Assembly: GCA_024220525.1 (NCBI GenBank)
Contig: JAMYWO010000076.1
Coordinates: 77,772 to 122,927, forward strand
Length of the DNA stretch: 45,156 nt
Origin: Cochliopodium minus
Lineage: Eukaryota > Discosea > Himatismenida > Cochliopodiidae
Direction of reading: 5' to 3'
Of the stretch, positions 12,601 to 21,941 are shown piece after piece (within the stretch, counting starts at the first letter, position 1; every line of letters begins with the position of its first letter). The position numbers and the translations under genes were made by a program. Below the pieces are notes generated by a model. It was not told the origin of the DNA. It saw only the letters and a list, made by a program, of their open reading frames with translations, and did no database searches.

Positions 12601-13163
12601 ATTATCTCTTTTCTTAGGTTCAAATATCACCTCTATTGAATAGCATTTCTTATCCATTTTTGGCACCGATAGAGATCGAATTTGATGTGAGGGAGAGATT
12701 CGAAGATTTCGGGATCGAGGACAAAGGCATCTCCGATTTCAAGTCAAAGTTCTTCTACGCTCTCAAGGAGGCCATCTTGGAGTATCAAGGCTTCATCATG
12801 CTTTCTAAAAATCGAAATTACTTTTTGCATCCAAGTGGATGCATCTGGATCAAAAACTCTTCAAAGAAATTCAAATGTAACATTTATAATTTTCAATCTT
12901 TGGGTCAAGTTGATTTTTCAATGAATACAACCAACATTTCTTTGAATAAATCCAACATCATCAAATCCGAGACTGGCATCATTGATGATCTCAGATCCAT
13001 GTGTGTTTTCTTCTCCAATTTGTTCGAACGCAAGCAGTATCTCTCCGAGGAGAAGGATTTCAAGGTTTTTGTCTCCATCATTCAGTTGATGCCAAAACAT
13101 ATCAAGAATAATTTAAGCATTGAAAATCTTCCCAACAAATTGATTGATGATCAAAAATATTAA
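6676..13163 (+). CDS. DEPDC5: IML1/DEPDC5, GATOR1 complex subunit
   Basis: Fifteen exons: 6676-6700, 6760-6998, 7141-7424, 7732-8128, 8256-8429, 8557-8866, 9054-9350, 9547-9717, 9918-10289, 10435-10953, 11407-11709, 11825-11851, 12024-12366, 12486-12549, 12618-13163; 1356 residues, against roughly 1600 in human and yeast. Recognisable blocks, in order: N-terminal domain (LVINPKAFPF, GQYINRSDMYRLK, IVFRSRSA), the IML1/SABA region (DGDIYFEKAV, SAKQGNFLEAINLA, NGVFEVD, LHATP), the INWKSL...LPLTTKYFP segment, a DEP domain begun by KEAVEAIKKYSLNT, and the C-terminal domain (QWIVCGS onward). GATOR1 is the GAP for Rag GTPases and turns off TORC1 on lysosomes when amino acids are scarce. An Asn/Ser-rich insertion lies in exon 10. 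Exon 12 is only 27 nt. The partners NPRL2 and NPRL3 are not in the window. Confidence 0.93.
11268..11316. repeat. (AAAAT)n microsatellite in IML1 intron 10
   Basis: About nine consecutive AAAAT units lie inside the 453-bp intron between exons 10 and 11 of the IML1 gene. No coding role is expected. Confidence 0.9.
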
Positions 13164-14047
13164 AATTCTTTTTTTATTTATATTCTTTTTTCATACGAAT
13201 TATGTTATTAATACTGAAAAAAAGTTATCTCCCTTTCAATTTAAGCTTTGTTCCAATTTTTGTTCCAAAAATCATTTCAAATGCATTCTCCCTCATAAAG
13301 GAAATTTGAAAATATGTTGAGTTAAATCGATCATTTATAGAGATAAGAAAATTGAAACACCTATTTCTTTACTTTGAACACATTTACAAAAAATTTTCTC
13401 AAATTTTAACAGAGGAGATTTTTGTTTAAAATTCGAAGTTGAGAGGAGAATTTTTAAGAAAGATATATTTATATTCACTTTAATTTACTTTTTTTTTGTT
13501 GTGAAAAACATAAATAAATCAAAAAAATATGTTGAGATTTGGTATTCTGAAAAATTTCAATGAAATGGATGAAAAAATGATATTTAATTTAATAATAAAT
13601 TTTGATCTTTGTCATTATCTTTCTCAACTCAAAAAACGTTTTTAATTCCCCTTCATATTTCCTAATTTAAAAACAAAACAAAACTTTTTTATTCTTGAAA
13701 TTTGATCTTAATTAAGGGGAAATTTTAAAAAAAAAAAATTTTTGATTTAGAAAGAGATAGGCGATCAACAAAATTTTTTAAGTACAAATTTTATTATTCT
13801 GAGTTAGATTTCTTGTTTCTTAATAATTTTTTTTTTTTTGCTGATTTGATAATCATAAATTTTTTTTAGGTTAAAATTTTTATTATTTTGAACTGAAAAT
13901 ATAAAANTATAATAAATAATTCAAAAAAATAATGTTTTAAAATAATTGTTTTAAATTGATTTTTTTTTAAAAAATAAAATAAAAAATAAAAACAAATGAA
14001 AAAAAATATAAAATAAAAAAAATAAAAAAAAATAAAAAAAAAATGAC
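13164..14047. other. AT-rich non-coding stretch with an ambiguous base
   Basis: The stretch between the IML1 stop and the orphan Cys-rich exons contains no open frame with plausible coding content. A single n stands at 13907. From there the sequence passes into poly-A/TAAAA low complexity. The isolated n in a simple repeat looks like a scaffold or gap-fill join. Confidence 0.6.
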
Positions 14048-14814
14048 CGGATTTTAGATTGTCTCCATTCCACACATTAGTATCATTAAAATTCAAAATA
14101 ATTGTTTGATAGAGACTTGAACAATTCCAACCAGTGGGAATTGTATCATTCGTACAACCTCCTTCCCCAACTGCTTCTATACTGGAGTTGAAACTACTGT
14201 CAAAATACACGTTTTGGAAGCTACATTCCATGGAAGAAATACTTCCTAGTTCAAAAAAAAAATTAAAAATAATAAAATGTGGATTTAAAAATAAAATAAA
14301 TAATGAAATGACAATGAAACAAAAATAAAAATAAAAGATTAAATAATAAAAATAAAATTTAAAATAAAAATAAAAACTTCAAAATAAAAATAAAAATAAA
14401 AATAAAAATAAAAAATAAAAAATAAAAAATAGGGATGTATTTGGACATGTCTAACAAAAATAAATGAAAATAAAAATAAAAATAAAAATAAAAATAAAAA
14501 TGAAATAAAATAAAAATAAAATAAAAATAAAAATAAAAAATATAAAAATAGTGAAACAAAATAAAATTAAGAAAATTAAAACAATAAAAATAAAATTAAA
14601 TAAAAAATTTAAAAATAAAATAAAATAAAAATTAATAAAAATTAATAAAGACTTTTTTACCCACAGAAGCTCCACAAAAACTAGAACATATGATGTTATT
14701 TGAAGAATATGAATTTTGGAAGAGATATGTTGTTCCATCTCTTTTCATTGCGCTTTTATTTACTTCAAAAACCAAGCCTCCTAATAATCCTCCGACACTG
14801 TTATTTCCATTCAA
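14048..14814 (-). pseudogene. Orphan Cys/Gly-rich exon pair, gene fragment
   Basis: Two minus-strand exons, 14814-14661 and 14245-14048, are bounded by proper AG and GT sites and join in phase (GTG G + GA). They encode about 117 residues rich in Asn, Ser, Gly and Cys, including NSVGGLLGGLVFEVN, NIICSSFCGASVG and SMECSFQNVYFDSSF. Repeated small residues and paired Cys suggest an extracellular beta-helix or adhesin-like protein, but I cannot assign a family. No matching exons are found upstream or downstream; the sequence on either side and in the intron is (TAAAAA)n. The fragment is therefore either a decayed gene or a gene cut by misassembly. Confidence 0.5.
14254..14650. repeat. (TAAAAA)n low-complexity tract
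   Basis: Nearly uninterrupted A-rich pentamer and hexamer units with scattered T fill the intron between the two orphan Cys-rich exons. The minus-strand open frames here encode only Phe/Ile/Tyr/Leu runs and are artefacts of composition. A short non-repetitive island (GGGATGT...GGACATG, near 14431-14449) interrupts it. Confidence 0.85.
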
Positions 14815-15019
14815 CTAATTTAAAAATTAATAAGTAATAAAAAATAAAAAATAAAAAAATAAAAAATAAAAAATAAAAAATAAAAAATAAAAATAAAAAT
14901 AAAAAATAAAAAAATAAAAATAAAAATAAAAAAAAATAATGATTCAAAAATATAACAAAATTAAAAATAGTTAAAAAAAAATAATAGAGTGTCATCGATT
15001 TATTTTTTAAATTATAAAA
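14815..15019. repeat. (TAAAAA)n tract between two gene fragments
   Basis: A-rich hexamer repeats from the acceptor of the orphan Cys-rich exon almost up to the first codon of the Rho fragment. Both neighbours are truncated on the side facing this tract. Confidence 0.8.
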
Positions 15020-15682
15020 ATGAAGGCACTAGTGTACGATACAGATCATTCTGGGGTTACTTTTTACCTTTTTTAAGTTGATTATCAAATATTTTAAATT
15101 TTTTTTTTTTAAAAAAAATGTTTTGATAGTATTACCCGGAATATAAAATAAGACTAGCATGTTACCCAGAAACAGATTTTTTCTTAATTTGCTATTCTGT
15201 AGTAAGCCAAAGTGCTTATGATTCGGCCAAAAGCAAATGGATACCGGAAATACAAAATCACAGCCCTGGGACAAAGTTTTTTTTAGGTAATTCATTTTTT
15301 TTTTCGGATTTATTCAATTTGTTATTTCAATTAAATTTTTTGAAATTTTATGTAAATTTTAAAAAAAAAAAGTTAACTTTTTATAAAATTTTTTTTTTTC
15401 GTTATTGTAAAAGTGGGCACGAAAATCGACCTTAGGACAGACGAAGATTTTTTAAAAAATTCAAAAATACATGGAAAAGCAGAACATCCGTACACCAAAG
15501 AAGATGGAGAGAAGTTAGCCAAAGAAATGGGCGCTTTGGGATATCTGGAGTGCTCTGCCTTGACTAGAGAAGGTCTTAATGAGATTTTTGAGAATTCCAT
15601 TCGGAATTTTTACCTTGATAGCAATCCTTCGTTAACAATACCACCAAAAGAGAAATCGAAAAATAGTTGCCTTCTTTTTTGA
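15020..15682 (+). pseudogene. 5'-truncated Cdc42/Rho-like GTPase
   Basis: Exons 15020-15055, 15130-15286 and 15411-15682 encode the second half of a Rho-family GTPase: TDFFLICYSVV, the G4 motif VGTKIDLR, the G5 motif ECSALT, and a C-terminal CaaX box (CLLF) predicted to be geranylgeranylated. The exon junction before G4 (G|TG) is at the same place and phase as in the F-box/Rho genes at 36-42 kb, so this belongs to the same family. The P-loop and switch I are absent. What remains of switch II reads VYDTDHSG where the relatives have LWDTAGPE, so nucleotide hydrolysis is unlikely. The 5' edge abuts low-complexity sequence, so the gene is either decayed or cut by an assembly join. Confidence 0.7.
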
Positions 15683-15759
15683 AAAACCTTTTTTTAAAAT
15701 AGAATTAAAAAATAAATTATAATTTCTCGCATTAATTTGAATAAAAGGTAACCGATTGA

Positions 15760-16165
15760 AAAAAATTGCTTCCCAACACTTTCTATGTACAATCAAAATG
15801 TGGAAATTATAAAATATTTAATAAATACAAAATCTTAAAAATAAATATGGAAATACTTGTTTACATTTGACTTGTATGTACAATGAAAATGTAGAGGTTA
15901 TCAAGTATTTGATTGAAGAAGTAAAATGTGATGTTAATCTTAAAATAAAGATGGAAATACTTGTTTGGCAAATACTCATTTTCTCCTTCATCTTTCTATA
16001 GAGGTAAAATATTTAATTGGAGATGTGAAATGTGATGCTCTAGATGTGACGAATTATCTCCATTTCATTTTTACTTAGAATATTTTTTTGAACAGGATGA
16101 TGAAGATATGGAATCAATCTTAATTTCAATGATAAAGGGATACTTTGGAAAAGGTTTTCATTGAA
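15760..16165 (+). pseudogene. Ankyrin-repeat pseudogene
   Basis: Three ankyrin-like units with a period near 99 bp appear in changing frames. The middle one is nearly intact: YGNTCLHLTCMYNENVEVI followed by KYLIEEVKCDVNLK. The first (MYNQNVEIIKYLI) runs into TAA, and the third (DGNTCLANTHFLLHL, then VKYLIGDVKCD) is out of frame with the second. A later remnant reads YGINLNFNDKG. Several stops and frameshifts within 400 bp, with no splice sites that repair them, make this a decayed gene. Confidence 0.65.
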
Positions 16166-16535
16166 AAAGATGCTTCCTATTTTTCTTTGAAAAGATTGAA
16201 AACAAAATTTGTGGAAACCCAACTCGCCATAAACATTTTTCAAACCAAATTAAATATGATTTTTAATTTTTTGGTGTGTTACAAAATAAAATTTTCATTC
16301 TCTCCTTCAAAATTTCAAAATATGTTTTGTTTGAAATTTTCAACTATTTCGTTTCATATACTTTGTTTCCTCCTGTATTCGAAAAGGAATTGAGTTGATG
16401 AGAAGGACAGGTTATTGAATGAGAAGGATAATTTGATATTTGAGAGTAATAAGAGAATAGGGTTGATTGAGAAAACTTGAAACTAATTAAGTTTTATTAA
16501 AAGTTGAAAAAATAATAAATAATATATTAAAATAT

Positions 16536-18512
16536 TTAATTTTTATCAACATAAACATTGACTCTGTAGATACAAGTGTGAGTAGAATCACCATGATTGT
16601 CAGTAAACTTAAACTGAATGATTCTGGTACTTTGAGGTTTTTCTATCAAATAAAACTGGTTGCCAACAGACTTTGGGAAAGAAAGATCCTTGGCCAATAC
16701 AAAGGAGTGACTGTGCTTCTTCAATTTTTCAGGGTTGTGCTCTTGAAATCCCAAAACAGTAAAATATTTTGGGGCAGATTCGAGATGTCCAGTTTCAGGA
16801 TGTTCGACAGAGACACCTTTAGAAAAAATATATCAATTAAAGTATTTTTTTTTTTTTATTTAAATAATAATTTACCTTTGACAAGAAAGTTATCTCTCAA
16901 ATCAAGTGTCAAATTACCAACATTTCCAGCAAAGGCAAAGCATCTTCCGGCATCCATCAAATTGGTGATAGCTTGGCCAGGATTGTTCTTGACATATTTC
17001 CCGCCGACATACTTGAGGCCGTTGGAAATGATTTGACCCAAAGGAGGCAAAACACTTGAATAAGTGCTGCTGGTCAAACCCAATACGATATTAGTCTTGC
17101 CTGAAGAAAAAGAATGAGAATGAAATGTAAAATGAATAATTTGATTCAAAAAATGAGAATTTTATTTTAAAATAAAATTATTTTTTATAATGCAAAATAT
17201 TTAATATAGATTATATTAAATAATATGATAAATCATCATTATGTCCAAATATTACAACTTTGTTAGCAGATATAAAATTTTTACTAACAAAATTTAAACT
17301 GTTGTAATATTTTTGGACATCCCTAATTAAGTCGAAAAATTTATTTGGAAAATCCATCTTCTATTTACCTTTCTCGACAATGGCTTGATATTTTTTGAAA
17401 AGCTCTTCATTTTTCTTGTCCTCTAACTCTTTTCTCCTCTCTTCTTCTTCTATTTCTTTTATCTTTCTATCTTCCTCTTCTTTGGCCTTTCTATCTTCTT
17501 CTTTGGCCTTTCTATCTTCCTCTTCTTGAGCCTTTCTTTTCTTCTCCTCTTCTTCTATTTCTTTTATCTTTCTATCTTCCTCTTCTTTGGCCTTTCTCTT
17601 CTCTTCTTCTTCTTTGAACTTTCTATCTTCCTCTTCTTTAGCCTTTCTATCTTCCTCTTCTTTGGCCTTTCTATCTTCCTCTTCTTTAGCCTTTCTTTTC
17701 TCTTCTTCTTTGGCCTTTCTATCGTCTTCTTTTACTTCTTTCTCCCTCTCTTCTTTTGCTTTCTTCTCTTCTTCCTCTTTTCTTTTTTTTTCTTCCAAGG
17801 CCTTTCTTATCTTCTCCTCTTCTTCTTTGGATTTTCTATTTTCTTCCTCTTTTTGTTCTTTCTCCTTCTGTTCCCTTCTTTCTCTTTCTCTCTGTTCTCT
17901 CTCCCTTCTTTCTCTCTCCCTTGTTTCTCTCTCCCTCTGTTCTCTCTCCCTTGTTTCTCTTTCTCTCTGTTCTTTCTCCCTTTTTTCCCTCTCGTAATCG
18001 GGTTTTTGGCCATTAGAGTAATTAGGGTTATATTCATATTCTTCCTCTTTTTTATTTTCTTGTTGATTGTTATTATCATTGTAGTTATTGTTATTATTAT
18101 TATTGTTATTATTGTTATTCCAGGAAGGATAATTGGTTATTCTCTCAGGCTCCTTTACCCCTTCTGTTATCTGATTCAATGGCTTTCTTGTTGTTGGCTT
18201 GTCTATCAATGGATTATATATGAATAATAGTGATAAGAAAACTATGAATATCACAAAGAATGTTTTCTTTAGATTGTTTATCAGATTTATATCAGATAAC
18301 TGCAATAATCCTGTTATTGGTCTGACTAAATTTGCTGAATCATATTTCTTTGGTACATTTTGTCTAACAGGCAATCGATCTAGAAGATAGAAAACAAAAT
18401 TAAAATTTATTTTTTGATTCAGAAATATATTAATATATTTTTCTCATCTAATAAAAGCATATTATGGTAAAATACCCAAGGAAGATTCATCTGATGAGTA
18501 ATCCTCTGACAT
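16536..18512 (-). CDS. SUN-domain protein 1 with Glu/Arg/Lys stalk
   Basis: Four exons on the minus strand: 18512-18476, 18379-17369, 17100-16876, 16816-16536; 517 residues. A short acidic N-terminus (MSEDYSSDESS) is followed by one membrane segment (residues about 52-71, TFFVIFIVFLSLLFIYNPLI), an Asn run, and about 220 residues of KAKEEEDRK/RERE-type charged repeats, likely a single alpha-helix or coiled coil. The C-terminus is a SUN domain, recognised by GRCFAFAGNVGNLTLDL, a VSVEHP strand and the diagnostic THTCIYRVNVYV end. SUN proteins sit in the inner nuclear membrane with the SUN domain in the lumen, binding KASH peptides to form LINC bridges. The start ATG in the 37-nt exon 1 is supported by phase; the open frame alone begins inside exon 2. 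A second and a third SUN gene lie directly upstream of it, in tandem on the same strand. Confidence 0.88.
17241..17320. repeat. Imperfect inverted repeat (MITE-like hairpin) in SUN1 intron
   Basis: The left arm (17241-17266, ATGTCCAAATATTACAAC then TTTGTTAG) is the inverse of the right arm (17284-17320, CTAACAAA...GTTGTAATATTTTTGGACAT), with a short A/T loop. It sits in the 268-bp intron 2 of SUN1. The layout resembles a small non-autonomous DNA transposon, but no target-site duplication is clear. Confidence 0.45.
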
Positions 18513-18744
18513 TTATAAGTTCTAATTTTTTTTTTATATTTTTAAAATTATTTTATTGAGCAACTGAAAATTTTTTTTTTAATTAATTCAAACATCAAAC
18601 ACTTGTAATAAATGATTTGAAATTAACCTTTTTCATTTGGAAAAGATCAATTAAAATGAAACTAAATAATCCTTTCAATTTATGTTTGGAAAATCTTTTT
18701 TTGTCTCTCCAAAAAATAAGATTCATAAAAAAAAATTTTAAATT

Positions 18745-20840
18745 TTAATCTTTATCAACATAAACATTAATTCTATAAACACAAGTGTATTCTTTATCTC
18801 CATAGTTGTTTTTAAACCTAAATTGAAGAAATCTGGTTTCACGACGAACAGTCTTAAAGATTTTGGGACCCACAGAGTCACGATCAAAAAGGAAATCTTT
18901 ACCTATTTCGACACCAGAACCACTGTAAAGATATAGTTGATCAAGAGTTTGGGCATTGAAAGAAAATACAGAGAATATCTTTGGAGAACTTTTATATTGA
19001 GTAGTGTGAGGATGTTCGATAGATACTGCCCTCACTTTTGATGGAACTTTCAAATCTATTGTTAAATTACCTTTTTGACCCTCAAAAGAGTAACAATTTC
19101 CAGGATCCATGTTGTCTGAGAGGGCATTGATGGGATAGTTCATCATCTCTTTTCTTCCAAAGGCGAATGAGAAAATGTTTGCAAAGTAGTTTTTGAGGGG
19201 GAATCTAGAGTAAGTAGGGCTTGTCAGAGGTTGTTTGTTAACAATATTAGCACTAGTTTTGTCAATACCCTTGTCTTTATTGGAAAAAAAATAACACAAT
19301 AAATTTAATGTTTTTTATCTTTGTTTTTTTTAATTTTGAATGTAAACTTGTTAATGGATACCATAAGCGTTGTTAATTGTATTCATCCTCTCCTTCATTT
19401 TGATGTCTTTTTTGGTATTGGGAATATTAACGTTGACAACAAACTTTTCATTGCTAGGAAAAGTGTCTTTGTGGCTTCTACTCCCTGCAGCAGGTTCTTG
19501 AATCTCCTCCTCTATGATCATTTCAATCGAAGAATTTTTGTTAAAGTAGTTAGGATCGTATTCTCCCATGAAAGTGTCTTTGGGAACATCATACCCAGAT
19601 TCGGGATTGTTCTTATAGAAATTCTCTTTCTTCTCATCTATGTAGCTCTTCACTTTCTCTTTCCCATGTTCATACATCTCCTTTGTTTTTTCTTTTTTGT
19701 CATGGATGAAATCTNNNNNNNNNNNNNNNNNNNNNNNNNNNNNNNNNNNNNNNNNNNNNNNNNNNNNNNNNNNNNNNNNNNNNNNNNNNNNNNNNNNNNN
19801 NNNNNNNNNNNNNNTGCACCTTCTCCTTTTTATCTTCGACATAATCTTTAATTTTCTCTTTTTTGTCGTAGATGTAATCTTTTGCGTTGTGAAAAGATTC
19901 TTTGGCTCCATCTTTAGTTACTTCAGCGAAATGTTTGACTTTTTCTTTATCTTTTTTGTAAATCTCCTTTGTTTTTTCTTTTTTGTCATGGATGAAATCT
20001 TGCACCTTCTCCTTTTTATCTTCGACATAATCTTTAATTTTCTCTTTTTTGTCGTAGATGTAATCTTTTGCGTTGTGGAAAGATTCTTTGGCTATATCTT
20101 TAGTTTCTTCAAAATTCGAATTATCTTTTGTATGTTTGGATCTCTCTTTGTCGTCATAGAGATCATCCCTTATCCTTTCTCTTTTCCTTTCAAAATAGTC
20201 TCTGGATCTTTCTCCCAATGGAACAGATCCATCATCGACTGGATACCTCTTTCCATCAAAGAAATCGAAAGAATGGGGAGGATATCTCACCTCATCATCG
20301 ATGATCTCGACGTTGCTGATCCTCGATTCATCCTTCAGATGATAATCAGTGACCACATTGACCAGCTCCACCTTGCTCCCTCGACCTGTCGTGTATTGCA
20401 GATTGCTTTGTGATGGATTATTTGCCGTATTCGATTGTATTTCTTTAGGGGGTTGATAGACATCTTCATATCTTGTTGGATTGAAGGAATTTGTATAGCG
20501 AATGGATGATTCTTGTCTGATTGGCTGATTGATGGTTTGATTAGTGGATTGTTGTACATCGTATCTGATGGGATTGATGATCAACAAGAGGGGAATCAAC
20601 AAACAGAACAGCAAAAGAAATGCCTTTTTCAGCGAATTCACATACATCATATCAGTTACTGCATAGGAGAGTGGACCTAAAAACCCCATTCTGCTTGCTG
20701 CATCATTATTTGAGATGTTTCTTTCCCTGTTTGGCCTCATAAATGGTTGATCATCTTCATAAAAAAAAACACATGAGAATGAAAAAAAGAAAAATTAAGA
20801 GATTACCTTCATCATTGTCAAAATCATATCTTGGATTCAT
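18745..20840 (-). CDS. SUN-domain protein 2 with 11-residue repeat stalk
   Basis: Three exons on the minus strand: 20840-20807, 20754-19362 (contains a 100-N gap) and 19274-18745. The N-terminal part (MNPRYDFDNDED) precedes a membrane segment at about residues 55-73 (AFLLLFCLLIPLLLIINPI). The luminal stalk consists of 11-residue units such as DYIYDKKEKIK, DYVEDKKEKVQ and DFIHDKKEKTK, grouped into a 62-residue super-repeat. The SUN domain occupies the last exon: YPINALSDNM, NCYSFEGQKGNLTIDL, VSIEHP and the closing EYTCVYRINVYV. The flanks of the gap are in different frames, so the true gap length is not 100. Function as for SUN1: an inner nuclear membrane LINC component. The stalk differs completely from that of SUN1. 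Confidence 0.85.
19623..20110. repeat. 186-bp tandem repeat in the SUN2 stalk
   Basis: The DNA encoding the 62-residue super-repeat recurs with a 186-bp period: the tctttggct...atctttag segment is found near 19892 and again near 20078 with few differences. The assembly gap falls inside this array, so the copy number in the genome is unknown. Confidence 0.8.
19715..19814. other. Assembly gap of exactly 100 N
   Basis: One hundred unspecified bases, a conventional placeholder size, inside SUN2 exon 2. The reading frames on the two sides differ by one, so the real length cannot be 100 if the gene is intact. Confidence 0.98.
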
Positions 20841-21065
20841 TTGTTTTTTTTTGATTAAAGTAGTGTTTTTAATTTTTTTTTTTTTTTTTTTGAATAATTT
20901 TGTTGAAACGAATAATGACTGAAATTTAAATTAAATGGGTTAAAAAAAAGAAAAAAAAGAATAAGCATCATTGTTTTTTTAAAAAAAAATTAAATAATGT
21001 TTTATTTTTTCTCACTTATTCGACAATTAACGAAGAAATATAGAAGATCATGATGAATTTGAACA

Positions 21066-21805
21066 TTAATTTTTGACAAACACATTGATCCTGTAGATGC
21101 AAGTGTGAGTGTCATCTCCATTGTTGTCAGAAAACCTGAACTGAATAAATCTTGATTCGTGAGGTTGGGGGATAGGATAGATGACCTGTCCAGTGGTCCC
21201 AAATTTGTAAACAAAATTTTTTCCAATTTCTTCGGGCTTAATGAGAAAAAAAAATAATTTAAAATTAAAAAAATCAATTATCAAAAAAAAAAAAAAGAAT
21301 TGTCAAAATAAAATGATAGAAGAAATTATAAAATTTCAAAATTTAGAAAAAGAAAAATAATATCGAATAAACAATAATCATAACAAGAAAATGCTGAATT
21401 AATTAAGAAGAGATAAGTTATTTTCTCTCAAAATAAAAATTAATTTTCAAAAAAAAAATATAATTGAAAAAATAACATAGAATAGAAGAAAGTTGAAGAA
21501 AATTTTTTTTTTTTACTTCTTCGGAATTGGACAAAAGTTTTCCAAGATCAAAAGTTTTATAAGCGAAAACAGAAAAGAGTTTAGGAGAAGACTCTAAATG
21601 ACCAGTGTCAGGGTGCTCTATAGAAACGGCAGCAACATTTTGAGGTTTGAGTAAATCGATGGTCAGGTTTCCTTGTCTGCCCTTGAATGAGTAACATTTG
21701 CCCTCTTTCATGTTATCGGAGATGGCGTTGATGGGGTAGTTGCTGATTTCATATTTGTCAAGGACAAAAGCAAGGGTGCGCACCAAGAGATTTTTGATCG
21801 AATAC
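21066..21805 (-). CDS. SUN-domain protein 3, C-terminal part only
   Basis: Two minus-strand exons, 21805-21517 (entered in phase 2) and 21236-21066, encode about 153 residues covering a whole SUN domain: YPINAISDNM, KCYSFKGRQGNLTIDL, VSIEHPDTGHLESSPKLF and the closing THTCIYRINVFV. It is closest in wording to SUN1 and SUN2, so the three are paralogs. The upstream exons with the nuclear segment, membrane anchor and stalk are missing: the intron acceptor at 21806 is followed by (TAAAAA)n up to an n at 21941, where an unrelated RhoGEF sequence begins. This is probably an assembly break rather than a soluble SUN protein. Confidence 0.8.
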
Positions 21806-21809
21806 CTTT

Positions 21810-21941
21810 TTTAAAAATAAGAAATAAAAAATGAACAAATATAAAAATAAAATTAAAAATAAGATAAAAATAAAAAATAAAAAATAAAAAATAAAAAATA
21901 AAAAATAAAAAATAAAAAATAAAAAATAAAAAATAAAAAAN
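21810..21941. repeat. (TAAAAA)n tract ending in an ambiguous base
   Basis: A pure hexamer run stops at n (21941), and the next base begins sequence shared with 43141 onward. A SUN gene is truncated on one side and a RhoGEF on the other, both on the minus strand, which marks a likely misjoin. Confidence 0.8.

Noticed and set aside
16040-16393. Open frames downstream of the ankyrin remnant
   Set aside because: Apart from one ankyrin-like scrap, the translations have no recognisable content and contain no splice-consistent extension.
17526-18227. Long plus-strand open frames over the SUN1 stalk (Phe/Ser/Leu-rich)
   Set aside because: They are the complement of the Glu/Lys/Arg repeat on the minus strand, which is spliced correctly into a SUN-domain gene.
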